Virus record (IMG/VR): IMGVR_UViG_3300036945_001118
Span: 1 to 45,186 of that record
DNA from: a virus
Length of the DNA stretch: 45,186 nt
Direction: 5' to 3' (one strand)
Part shown: piece after piece, positions 1-6,691 of the stretch
Layout of the letters: the number at the start of each line of letters is the position of its first letter
Numbering within the stretch: the stretch's first letter is position 1
Translations under genes and position numbers: made by a program
Notes under the pieces: generated by a model
The model's database searches: none
What the model saw: the letters and a program-made list of their open reading frames with translations, nothing else
What the model was told of the DNA's origin: nothing

Positions 1-80
1 TCTAGTTCTTCCTGAGTGCCTTCAAAGTTATCAAAACATCCAGGAGCAAAAACAATTTCAACTTTTGAATCGTTGTCCAT
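1..80 (-). CDS. Small conserved-type phage protein, C-terminus outside the window
   Basis: The minus strand reads ATG-GAC-AAC-GAT and stays open to the window edge, giving MDNDSKVEIVFAPGCFDNFE and a few more residues. An AAGG ribosome-binding site lies nine bases before this ATG; an in-frame ATG at 86 is too close to it, so 80 is the preferred start. The fragment is acidic, with a hydrophobic VEIVFAPG strand. It follows the 66-residue membrane protein gene by 11 bases and is probably co-transcribed with it. I do not recognise a function. Confidence 0.6.
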   Translation of the reverse strand, partial: MDNDSKVEIVFAPGCFDNFEGTQEEL

Positions 81-91
81 AATCATATACC

Positions 92-292
92 TTATTTTTT
101 CTCAACAGTTGATTTAAACAGTAGACCAAACAGGATCGTAATGCCCCATGCTTGCAACCAAGAAATTTCGTTAACTCCAGTCATTGCCCCGACCAAGCAG
201 CCATTCCACAGTAGCATCACTGGAAAGCTCACAATGAGCCCAACAATAACAATAACAGCAAAAACACCAATGAAAGCCAATAAGATATTCAT
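92..292 (-). CDS. Small membrane protein, 66 aa, two predicted TM segments
   Basis: The protein has a hydrophobic N-terminal segment (about residues 3-30, including IVIVGLIVSF and PVMLLWN) and a second one near residues 45-60 (QAWGITILFGLLF), ending in a charged STVEKK tail. This is an inner-membrane protein by composition. The PVMLLWN...ISWLQAW pattern resembles small membrane proteins seen in bacteria and phages, but no function is known to me. The ribosome-binding site is weak. A sigma-70-like promoter with a hairpin in its spacer lies just upstream (321-349). Confidence 0.7.
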   Translation of the reverse strand: MNILLAFIGVFAVIVIVGLIVSFPVMLLWNGCLVGAMTGVNEISWLQAWGITILFGLLFKSTVEKK

Positions 293-320
293 ATCAATTC
301 TAATTTGTTTATGTGTGTAT

Positions 321-349
321 ATTATAACAGGGACCGAAGTCCCTGTCTA
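321..349 (-). promoter_or_regulatory. Sigma-70-like promoter with a hairpin filling its spacer
   Basis: On the minus strand TAGACA (344-349) is followed after 17 bases by TATAAT (321-326), upstream of the 66-residue membrane protein. Almost the whole spacer is one arm and loop of the UUCG hairpin annotated at 327-346, so the end of nadV transcription and the start of the next unit share the same bases. Confidence 0.6.
327..346 (-). terminator. C(UUCG)G hairpin downstream of nadV
   Basis: On the minus strand ACAGGGAC-TTCG-GTCCCTGT forms an 8-bp perfect stem closed by the very stable C(UUCG)G tetraloop, six bases after the nadV stop codon. No T-run follows, so it may stabilise the 3' end or be a weak terminator rather than a classical one. 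Confidence 0.6.
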
Positions 350-352
350 TAG

Positions 353-1753
353 TTATTTGCAAGCGTTTGCTCGAACTTGGTCAAATGTGTATTCTGTAAT
401 GAGTTGACCATCGCGGAACACTTCCACTAGGGCTTCAGTCCAAGGACCAATACCTCGGTCGGTCCATCCTTTTGGTTGTTCAACACTAGATTGAAACTCA
501 CCACCAGACTGCCAAAGAGTGATACGACCTTTCTTGGAGGCTTTCACTTGGTCAGTAACAGGATCTTTGAACACATCAATCCATTCACCATTGACTTCTG
601 CACTTGAACACTTCATAGCGAACTTTTGAGTATCGCGGTCAAGTTGTTGCAACAGGGCGCCGCCCATACCAAACGCAATGTTATCAGCACTGTAGCCATG
701 CATGTCAACCATTGTGCGCAAGATGCTGGCAATACTCAATTGGTTGATACCGTCACCCCACAGTACACGAACATTGTTCAAGACTTTGTAGCCTTTACTG
801 TTTGTAGTGTAACCGAAGCCTTCAGACAAGATGCGGAACATCTTTGGCAACACTTCAACTGGATCGCCTGAGTCAGGACGAATAACAACTGTAGCACCTG
901 AGTCGATAACTTGTTGTTTCAAGTCACCGGTACTCCACATGCGGCATGCTTCGTAGATATCGTAACTGTCAGACACTACTGCCAACAATGCACCTGGTAC
1001 ACCAAACTGAGTAACCATGTTGCTGTAGGCTTTTACTTCACCTGCACGACCCCAACTTGTGACAGTACTGTGCTCTGCGGCAGGAATACTAAAGCCAGCG
1101 ATGCCAGCACTGTAATACTCGCGAGCAAAAAGAATGCCCGAAATAGTATCCGATCCCATGAAGTTGACAAGGTGGGCTGAACCCCCAATGCCAGCGCTCT
1201 CGAGGCTACTAACACCGCGAGCACCAAAGTCGTGTAACTTAAAATCGATAGCAGTAGGGTCACCTGTTTTCTCTAAGTAGTCAAGAATGACTTGTTTAAT
1301 TGTGTAAGATTGTGTTGCCACAGTAGTACCGTACCATACTGCACGAAGCAATGCAGTTTCAAGCCAAGTAGTTAGGGCAAAGCATTCTGGGTCTGTGTTT
1401 TCAATAGTTGCGAGAACATTTGATACTGGTACAACTGTTCCTTCAGGGACGGCTCTAATAACAACTGGGAGGTATCCGGCGTGCTTGTCAAGAATGTGTT
1501 GCCACATGGCTCTTGGGAAAGGCTCACCGTGTGCGGTAAGGATTTCGTCAGCAATGTCAATATCTGCTTGCGTGATTGGCGCAAGTAAGTACTCTTTGAT
1601 AAAGGCTTGGAGTCCGAACATAACTGTTCGATCGTAACGCCCTCCCCGGCTTTCAATGTAGCTATATACACCTGTAGTTCCTGCTGGGTATTGTTTCAAC
1701 ATGCTAACTTTGTAGCTGTCGGTGTTGAGAATAATGTTTTTTGCGAGTTTCAT
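353..1753 (-). CDS. nadV: Nicotinamide phosphoribosyltransferase (NAMPT)
   Basis: This 466-residue protein is a full-length NAMPT, which joins nicotinamide to PRPP to make NMN, the rate-limiting step of NAD+ salvage. It starts with the typical NTDSYKVSMLKQYP, then has YSYIESRGG, LHDFGARG, the active-site histidine in PAAEHSTVTSWG, the phosphate-binding IRPDSGDP and the FGMGGALLQ motif. The family is about 460-490 residues. AAGGAA lies eight bases before the ATG. The next step, NMN to NAD+, is supplied by nadM at 2702-3724. Promoter at 1807-1835; the ribosome-binding site sits in a small hairpin (1754-1770). A Namat-type enzyme using ADP-ribose pyrophosphate is related, but no partner synthetase is seen here. 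Confidence 0.95.
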   Translation of the reverse strand: MKLAKNIILNTDSYKVSMLKQYPAGTTGVYSYIESRGGRYDRTVMFGLQAFIKEYLLAPITQADIDIADEILTAHGEPFPRAMWQHILDKHAGYLPVVIRAVPEGTVVPVSNVLATIENTDPECFALTTWLETALLRAVWYGTTVATQSYTIKQVILDYLEKTGDPTAIDFKLHDFGARGVSSLESAGIGGSAHLVNFMGSDTISGILFAREYYSAGIAGFSIPAAEHSTVTSWGRAGEVKAYSNMVTQFGVPGALLAVVSDSYDIYEACRMWSTGDLKQQVIDSGATVVIRPDSGDPVEVLPKMFRILSEGFGYTTNSKGYKVLNNVRVLWGDGINQLSIASILRTMVDMHGYSADNIAFGMGGALLQQLDRDTQKFAMKCSSAEVNGEWIDVFKDPVTDQVKASKKGRITLWQSGGEFQSSVEQPKGWTDRGIGPWTEALVEVFRDGQLITEYTFDQVRANACK

Positions 1754-1770
1754 AATAAAGTTCCTTTATT
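1754..1770 (-). promoter_or_regulatory. Hairpin covering the nadV ribosome-binding site
   Basis: The minus strand reads AATAAAG-GAA-CTTTATT directly before the ATG. This is a perfect 7-bp stem with a 3-base loop, and the Shine-Dalgarno AAGGAA straddles stem and loop. nadM has an analogous element (3723-3741), which suggests shared translational control. Confidence 0.45.
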
Positions 1771-1806
1771 TAAATTGCCTGGAGTCTATCTCTAGGACTT
1801 AAATAC

Positions 1807-1835
1807 AGTATAACATTAACCTATTTTAATGTCAA
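1807..1835 (-). promoter_or_regulatory. Sigma-70 promoter for nadV
   Basis: Minus strand: TTGACA (1830-1835), 17-base spacer, TATACT (1807-1812), about 55 bases before the nadV start. The TGA inside TTGACA is also the stop codon of the upstream macro-domain gene. Confidence 0.75.
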
Positions 1836-2305
1836 CCGAATTCGACCAAAGTGACAGTGCCACCTTGAGCCGAAACTTGTTCAGCGAACCATTCGATCAT
1901 AGGGATGATGATATCTTTGTCGCCACCTGCTAAACCCATTCCAATGTAGGGCAAGCCAATTCGTTTGTCACCGCAGAGGTGTAACAATTTCTGGAGAATC
2001 AACTGGAAGGCAGTGTATTCAAACACATCAGTGCCTTGACTCATATTGAATTGAGTGTAGGCGTTGATGATTGTGAAACGGTTCTTCTCACCAGCATCAC
2101 ATTCAGTCCAAGTGCCTAATTTGTTGTAGTCACCTTTTACAGTTTCCATATCAACACTTGCCGCAAGCGGATAGCGTTCACGGATCTCACGGGCAATGCC
2201 GCCGCCCATTGTGTTAAAGCAATTACAGCCTTGTACCACAATGTCAAACTCGCCTGCTTCTGCCAGGTCAAGTAAGTTACCTTTTGTATGTTTAAGCATT
2301 ATCAT
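1832..2305 (-). CDS. Macro-domain (ADP-ribose-binding / Appr-1''-p-type) protein
   Basis: This 157-residue protein is a single macro domain, which binds or hydrolyses ADP-ribose derivatives. Evidence: the opening strand and KGNLLDL loop, VVQGCNCFNTMGGGIAREI (the glycine-rich loop contacting the distal ribose, with an N typical of catalytic members) and the late phosphate loop LPYIGMGLAGGDK. The start at 2305 overlaps the HNH stop as ATGA; an alternative ATG at 2299 is possible. Lying with nadV and nadM, it may handle ADP-ribose or signalling nucleotides released by defence NADases; that role is inference. Poa1/ALC1-like hydrolases are the closest match by motif. Confidence 0.85.
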   Translation of the reverse strand: MIMLKHTKGNLLDLAEAGEFDIVVQGCNCFNTMGGGIAREIRERYPLAASVDMETVKGDYNKLGTWTECDAGEKNRFTIINAYTQFNMSQGTDVFEYTAFQLILQKLLHLCGDKRIGLPYIGMGLAGGDKDIIIPMIEWFAEQVSAQGGTVTLVEFG

Positions 2306-2700
2306 TTTTCTATAATTGGTTTATTTGGGTTAAGCCATCCGTTCTTTTCTGCTACATCACAGCACATTTGAATAAATTCTTTTTCTGTTAAATCGTTCTT
2401 GGCAATGTTAATAGAGGTCGTTACAATTCGTGTATTACGAGATGTATATCCTAGTTTGCTATTTTTTCTATCAATGCTCGGAGCATCAGGGTGCCCAATT
2501 TCAAAAATTAATTTTCTGCCACTGACTGCACACTCCTTACTTCTAACAATTCTATTGATAGTTGTATCAGTATGCAACTGCCATTCGATGCCTCGTTTCT
2601 TTGCGGAATATTTTTGTTTCGAAACTTTTGAAGAAGCAAACAATACAGGGTCACTGTTTAGCGTATCGAGCCGTTTTGTATATTTGTCATATTCGTTCAT
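2302..2700 (-). CDS. HNH-type homing endonuclease-like protein
   Basis: I chose the ATG at 2700 (132 residues, MNEYDKYTKRL) because it follows GGGAG by six bases and begins two bases after the nadM stop; longer frames would run inside nadM. The second half has the layout of phage HNH proteins: RSKECAVSGRKL, then APSIDRKNSKLGYTSRN and NIAKNDLTEKEF. The usual CxxC zinc pairs are missing, leaving the SIDR and N residues as the core. It sits between two NAD-metabolism genes, as a free-standing mobile nuclease would. DNA cleavage is inferred, not shown. Confidence 0.65.
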   Translation of the reverse strand: MNEYDKYTKRLDTLNSDPVLFASSKVSKQKYSAKKRGIEWQLHTDTTINRIVRSKECAVSGRKLIFEIGHPDAPSIDRKNSKLGYTSRNTRIVTTSINIAKNDLTEKEFIQMCCDVAEKNGWLNPNKPIIEK

Positions 2701-2701
2701 A

Positions 2702-3724
2702 TTATGCTCCCAAGAAGTGTTGCAAAATTTCATAGTGGTCTTCAAAGCATTCCTCTGATTTGACCTCTGCGATTGGTACCCAACGTGCTTTTTCTGCATC
2801 GTCACTGCCTTTTACTTTAGGCAGTTCACCATCGGGCAATTGAATGTAAAATGCGTGTGTGATGATACGACCACGAGGTGAGCGGTCAATGGCATCGAAC
2901 ACCTTACTGCGAACGATACTACCACGCAACACGGGTGCGGGCACCTTAATCTGTGTTTCTTCACGCAGTTCACGTATAGCCGCATCTTCTACACTCTTGT
3001 CAGTGTTTGCGTTAACATAACCGCCTGGCAGTGCCCACAAGCCTCGACCTGGTTCAGCGCGGCGTTTGATCATCAGCACATGGCCTGAACAAATTACAAC
3101 TGCATCTGCAGTTGAAAAGATTGGAGGGTATCGCAGGCCTGCATACTGTTTATTGTGTTCTGCAATGAACTTGCGTTCACGAATAATTTGTGCATACTCT
3201 TCAGTGGTTTTAAACGTTGTCAAGAAGTCAAAAGTACTTTCAGGGACAACACCTTTTAAGAAGTTAAAGTTCATGTCTTCTTTAAAGTACAAATCACGAA
3301 TGTTGACTGCACTCAAAAACTCAACCAACTCTACATCTTCGTAACCCCATTGAGGGAACATATCTAGGTAGAACGAGCTGTCATCTTTTTTATGGCCAAT
3401 GATGCCAACCTTGTCACCTGGCAAGGTATATTGTGCCACAATTTGTTGTATACGAACTGCCCATGCTTGGTCATTGTAAATTGTATCAATGTTTGATTCG
3501 ATATTGATTTGCAGGCTTAGGCCAGCAGTGGCACTACGAATCATTGCACGGCGTTCTTCAAATGAGAATGGGTTCTTGTACGTGCGAGGCTGCTTAGAAG
3601 AACCTACAACAATAATCAGTTTATTGCAAAGTGCCGTGGCACGTTTGACGATTTCCAAGTGAGCATTGTGAAATGGTTGAAAGCGTCCGATTAGGACAAG
3701 AGTATCGTATTGTTTTGTTGACAT
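2702..3724 (-). CDS. nadM: Bifunctional NMN adenylyltransferase / Nudix hydrolase
   Basis: This 340-residue protein has two domains. Residues 1 to about 180 are a nucleotidyltransferase with GRFQPFHNAH (the HxGH-type ATP site) and a late SSKQPRTYKNPFSF segment; it turns NMN plus ATP into NAD+. The C-terminal half is a Nudix hydrolase with the box GGYVN...AAIRELREET, likely acting on ADP-ribose. The same fusion is known in bacteria (NadM-Nudix) and phages. With nadV it forms a complete two-step nicotinamide-to-NAD+ route. AAGGA lies seven bases before the ATG. Promoter at 3787-3815. Confidence 0.93.
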   Translation of the reverse strand: MSTKQYDTLVLIGRFQPFHNAHLEIVKRATALCNKLIIVVGSSKQPRTYKNPFSFEERRAMIRSATAGLSLQINIESNIDTIYNDQAWAVRIQQIVAQYTLPGDKVGIIGHKKDDSSFYLDMFPQWGYEDVELVEFLSAVNIRDLYFKEDMNFNFLKGVVPESTFDFLTTFKTTEEYAQIIRERKFIAEHNKQYAGLRYPPIFSTADAVVICSGHVLMIKRRAEPGRGLWALPGGYVNANTDKSVEDAAIRELREETQIKVPAPVLRGSIVRSKVFDAIDRSPRGRIITHAFYIQLPDGELPKVKGSDDAEKARWVPIAEVKSEECFEDHYEILQHFLGA

Positions 3725-3741
3725 ACAAAAATCCTTTGTAT
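3723..3741 (-). promoter_or_regulatory. Hairpin covering the nadM ribosome-binding site and start
   Basis: Minus strand ATACAAA-GGATT-TTTGTAT forms a 7-bp perfect stem. The loop holds GGA of the Shine-Dalgarno and the 3' arm includes the first two bases of the ATG. The arrangement parallels that of nadV. Confidence 0.45.
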
Positions 3742-3786
3742 AGTTGTCTGCTCTGGGTCTATCCCGTTGCTTGTTTACTTAGTCTT

Positions 3787-3815
3787 ATTATACTGCAATG
3801 TTAGAGTTTTGTCAA
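3787..3815 (-). promoter_or_regulatory. Consensus sigma-70 promoter for nadM
   Basis: Minus strand: TTGACA (3810-3815), 17 bases, TATAAT (3787-3792): a perfect consensus. The TGA in the -35 box is the stop codon of the 67-residue gene upstream. Confidence 0.85.
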
Positions 3816-4015
3816 CTTAATTTTGCCAAAATGAGATCTTGTAACTCTGCAACATCTTCGTCAGGCACATAAAAGTCTGTGGTAGGATCGTAGTAGGCGC
3901 CTTCCTTGACATCATAGTACAAGACCTGGCCATTGGGATAGTGGAATGGACCTTCTAGACCCTTACGTGGACCGTATTCCTTTGAGCGGTTGAAAACAGT
4001 ATATGCCATGATCAA
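3812..4015 (-). CDS. Unknown phage protein, 67 aa
   Basis: A small soluble protein rich in Tyr and Asp (FHYPNGQVLYYD, GAYYDPTTDFYVPDED) with a C-terminal helix. The ATG overlaps the stop of the upstream membrane-protein gene as ATGATCATG, so two in-frame starts two codons apart are possible; MAYTVFNR is the alternative. It ends on the TGA embedded in the nadM promoter. No domain recognised. Confidence 0.7.
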   Translation of the reverse strand: MIMAYTVFNRSKEYGPRKGLEGPFHYPNGQVLYYDVKEGAYYDPTTDFYVPDEDVAELQDLILAKLS

Positions 4016-4308
4016 GCCTTTTTCATTGAATAGAACTGAATTTCAGTGCCAAGCACAGTTACCGCAAAGCCGCGGACTTCAGGGTTTGTGGGCTTGCGAA
4101 AGCCAAATCGCTTGGTGCTGGGTGCTGTATCAATTTCCCAACTCACTGCACTCAACATGAACATGAATGCGATCAGCACAATGCTCAATGGCCAGAACAA
4201 GCAGATTGCAAACACTGTTCGAGCTTCTTCGTGCGGAGCACGAATGGCAAACAGGCCTTGCAACACAACGACACCCGCCAAATATGCTACAATCATTTCC
4301 ATGTTCAA
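4012..4308 (-). CDS. Membrane protein, 98 aa, two TM segments
   Basis: Hydrophobic segments at about residues 4-22 (MIVAYLAGVVVLQGLFAI) and 30-54 (TVFAICLFWPLSIVLIAF) flank a short charged loop, followed by a soluble tail with FGFRKPTNPEVRGFAVTVLG. The tail would lie on the same side as the N-terminus. Small membrane proteins of this shape are common in large phages and are often of unknown function. AGGAG lies seven bases before the ATG. Transcribed from the promoter at 4336-4364, with the 67-residue gene downstream in the same unit. Confidence 0.75.
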   Translation of the reverse strand: MNMEMIVAYLAGVVVLQGLFAIRAPHEEARTVFAICLFWPLSIVLIAFMFMLSAVSWEIDTAPSTKRFGFRKPTNPEVRGFAVTVLGTEIQFYSMKKA

Positions 4309-4335
4309 CTCCTATTTGTTGCTGTCTATGTATGT

Positions 4336-4364
4336 ATTATAGCGGTTCTTGGGCCTGTTGTCAA
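4336..4364 (-). promoter_or_regulatory. Consensus sigma-70 promoter
   Basis: Minus strand: TTGACA (4359-4364), 17 bases, TATAAT (4336-4341), preceded by the AACGG edge shared with the promoters at 11921 and 20011. The leader begins ACATACATAGACAGCAA, close to the leader at 20011. The TGA of the -35 box is the stop of the protease gene. Confidence 0.85.
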
Positions 4365-5113
4365 CCGTTTTTTCCTAATTTTATGTCAAAAACCCATGCA
4401 TCTGTCAAGTATTTTGTACAGTATTCAAAGGGAATCCAAAAATAACCGTTTTCTCCCCAGGATTTTCCGAAACTATTACGGGCTAATATACGTTTCTTAT
4501 TAAGATTGTAGCCTACAAATAAAATAGCATGAGCACCAACGGAGTCTTGATTTTCATCTCGTGGCATTTTAAGTACTGGATCAGCTGATGTTATTTCATC
4601 AAACTCATCGAATACAGTAATGCCTGCTACCACTGGACAATTTGCATTTAATGCATCTGTAATATTATCAATAGTTGATAATCGATAATATTTGCCAATG
4701 GAATAGTTTAATGCGTCCTTATAACATTCGTCAGTGGGTCGCACTTTAAAATTTGATATATTATAAGGCCAAAGGGATTCTCTACAAATGCCATATAGTT
4801 TTGCAGCTTTTATTGCATCTCTAGGATATGCACCTATATCTTCGTTAATAGTACCATCGTGTAGCCTTGCATTATAATATAAAAATAAAGGACTCAATTC
4901 CGCAAACGATTCTGGAAAGTCTCGCTTTAGCATTAGTTCATATGCCCCGACAATGGCCTGACTTGTACAACTTCCTAATTTGGATTGTTGCTCAATGTCA
5001 GTGGCCATTGGTCGAAGGTCAACGCTTTCTCGTAACGAAGTCTTTGCAAAGTTATAATATCTATCACGCCAATCAATTTGATCAGCGCTGAGCTTATACT
5101 TTAATTTAGACAT
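4361..5113 (-). CDS. Papain-family (C1) cysteine protease
   Basis: This 250-residue protein shows the full papain tetrad: Gln43 and Cys49 in QSKLGSCTSQA (the six-residue Q-to-C spacing of the family), His195 in GAHAILFVGY and Asn213 in ARNSFGKSWGENGYFWIPF. It lacks a signal peptide and a long propeptide, so it probably acts in the infected cell or in the virion. It is the last gene of the structural-looking operon, directly after the helical paralogue at 5114. Possible roles are prohead or fibre processing, or attack on host proteins; the sequence does not decide. Start at 5113 abuts the upstream stop. Confidence 0.88.
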   Translation of the reverse strand: MSKLKYKLSADQIDWRDRYYNFAKTSLRESVDLRPMATDIEQQSKLGSCTSQAIVGAYELMLKRDFPESFAELSPLFLYYNARLHDGTINEDIGAYPRDAIKAAKLYGICRESLWPYNISNFKVRPTDECYKDALNYSIGKYYRLSTIDNITDALNANCPVVAGITVFDEFDEITSADPVLKMPRDENQDSVGAHAILFVGYNLNKKRILARNSFGKSWGENGYFWIPFEYCTKYLTDAWVFDIKLGKNG

Positions 5114-5770
5114 TTACAAAATAAACTTGTTTGGATACTGTTGAATTACACTATTTGCAAATGTATTTGAAAATGCCGACATTAAGTTTGCAGCCTTGGT
5201 ATGTTCGTTAATTGATCCTACCGAGTCTTTGTTCATAATAGCAGCAGATTCGGCAATCAGTGTATCTATAATTGCTACCCAAGCGCTCTTGACCGTGCCT
5301 GCCGCCCAGGCGTTGTTGAATTGGTTAAACAATACATCTAAGTTATCAAAGTTAATATAAAGTCTGTCAATTAATGATCTAATATCAGTTTTAAATTTCA
5401 AGTTGCGCGAAATGCCAATGGTCGAAAGACCAGTAGCTCTAAAAGCTTGGGTGATTCGTTCTCCAAACTCAATCCCATAATATGGCAACATTAGTTTACC
5501 AATTTGATCTACTTCATCAAAGTATACTGTCTCGGCAGCAACCAGCGAATCCATGTTACCAGTTTCTGTTGCAGACATGATATTTGTTAGCTTAGAATGA
5601 AAATCTGTAAAATATGCATCAACATCGCTTCTAAACTTGTCAGCAGTTGTTGCGCCTAACATGGGACGCTGCTCCGTGTCAAACTTGTTTTCCAAGGTGT
5701 GCTTGATCTCAGCAGCCATTGGGTGACCAAAGTGCTCTTCGGTAATTGTGTGAGTTACTCTTTTATACAT
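5114..5770 (-). CDS. Unknown helical protein, paralogue of the 7852 gene
   Basis: The ATG at 5770 follows AAGGA by six bases and gives MYKRVTHTITEEHFGHP (218 residues), matching the N-terminus of its paralogue at 7852-8553. Both share IxEEHF, a central LxPYYG motif and a C-terminal V-I-x-Q-x-P-x-x-F ending, and both look largely alpha-helical with few charged clusters. No catalytic motif is visible. The two copies bracket the fibre-like genes, suggesting partner roles in the same structure or assembly step. A longer frame to 5800 lacks a ribosome-binding site. Confidence 0.7.
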   Translation of the reverse strand: MYKRVTHTITEEHFGHPMAAEIKHTLENKFDTEQRPMLGATTADKFRSDVDAYFTDFHSKLTNIMSATETGNMDSLVAAETVYFDEVDQIGKLMLPYYGIEFGERITQAFRATGLSTIGISRNLKFKTDIRSLIDRLYINFDNLDVLFNQFNNAWAAGTVKSAWVAIIDTLIAESAAIMNKDSVGSINEHTKAANLMSAFSNTFANSVIQQYPNKFIL

Positions 5771-5784
5771 GATTTTTCCTTGTT

Positions 5785-6255
5785 TTAAATAATGTTCCAT
5801 CGTGTGCCATCAAACACAACAATGATGCTGGCTTCGGTGCCCAGAGTTTTGTCAGAGGCAGTATCTATTTTTTGGCCGCTGGTGCCTTTGACTTTGATAC
5901 TTCCACTAACTTGATTTTTTATGATATAAACTTTGCCTGCCACTCCCAGTGGTAAAGTTATGTCTATATCTTTTTTGGTAGCGCCGATATAATAATCAGT
6001 TATCAATGCGGTGTAATCCGCACTGGTAAGTTTTATGCTTATTAAATCAGTGCCTGTACTGTTTGCTGACAATACACCAGCTGGCGTGATAGACAATCCT
6101 GCGCCAACTTGAACAACGCCGAGACAGGTAGTGTCTGCAATGTCGACATCCAGCGTAACTGGAATAATGCCACCAGGCGATGTGCCACCAGGTAGCGGGC
6201 TTTGCTTGATTGCAACGCCTGCCAGTACTGTTTGCGGTTGTCTATTGTAGGCCAT
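5785..6255 (-). CDS. Fibre-like structural protein, 156 aa (paralogue A)
   Basis: The protein is Thr/Gly/Val-rich, with strand-forming segments and a C-terminal domain ending in SIIVVFDGTRWNII. That closing pattern (a beta-strand, then G-x-x-W-x-ll) is typical of small phage tail-fibre or decoration domains and recurs in the two genes upstream. The middle has VVQVGAGLSITPAGVLS, a repeat-type segment seen in phage fibres. It begins seven bases after the upstream stop and has no clear ribosome-binding site, so it is probably translationally coupled. Virion role is inferred from composition and neighbours. Confidence 0.65.
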   Translation of the reverse strand: MAYNRQPQTVLAGVAIKQSPLPGGTSPGGIIPVTLDVDIADTTCLGVVQVGAGLSITPAGVLSANSTGTDLISIKLTSADYTALITDYYIGATKKDIDITLPLGVAGKVYIIKNQVSGSIKVKGTSGQKIDTASDKTLGTEASIIVVFDGTRWNII

Positions 6256-6261
6256 ACTAGT

Positions 6262-6660
6262 TTATAGTAATTTCCACTCTACGCCAGAATAGACCAACGT
6301 TAATGAACCATACGGAGCATTGATTACGGCAGTGGCAGCACCGTCAATGGTACCAGCGGCTGGTGTAATAGTAATAGGTGTTGCTGGTGCAGCCAATCCT
6401 AGACCATCTTTGATGTAAAATAATTGTCCTGTTACACCTGCGGGCAAGTTTACTGCTACTGCTACTGGCCCAGGTACTTCAACACTGACTACTTCATCAG
6501 TTAATAGAACTGTGTCAGGTGTTGCCACTGCAACTCTAACTGTTAAGATTTCCGGACCGGTACTACTGATAGTAATTGTAGTTGCGCCTGTTGCGGTTGT
6601 TGGTGTTACTGTGATGCCTGCTCCTGCGGCAATCGATAACGAGTTATTTGTATATGACAT
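6262..6660 (-). CDS. Fibre-like structural protein, 132 aa (paralogue B)
   Basis: N-terminal GAGITVTPTTATGATTITIS repeats resemble fibre shaft sequence. The C-terminal domain contains FYIKDGLG, GTIDGAATAVI and YGSLTLVYSGVEWKLL, clearly paralogous with the domains at 5785 and 6692. GAGG lies nine bases before the ATG. No enzymatic motif. The three tandem paralogues with different N-termini look like gene duplication followed by N-terminal exchange. Confidence 0.65.
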   Translation of the reverse strand: MSYTNNSLSIAAGAGITVTPTTATGATTITISSTGPEILTVRVAVATPDTVLLTDEVVSVEVPGPVAVAVNLPAGVTGQLFYIKDGLGLAAPATPITITPAAGTIDGAATAVINAPYGSLTLVYSGVEWKLL

Positions 6661-6691
6661 AGGTGTCTTCCTCTTTTGTTGATAGTGTATC

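Noticed and set aside
1754-1800. NAD+ riboswitch in the nadV leader
   Set aside because: No NAD-I or NAD-II riboswitch core is recognisable; only a simple hairpin at the ribosome-binding site.
353-3724. NARP1-type NAD+ pathway (ADP-ribose pyrophosphate route)
   Set aside because: The needed ADP-ribose pyrophosphate synthetase is not in the window, while a fused NMN adenylyltransferase is, which fits the nicotinamide/NMN route.
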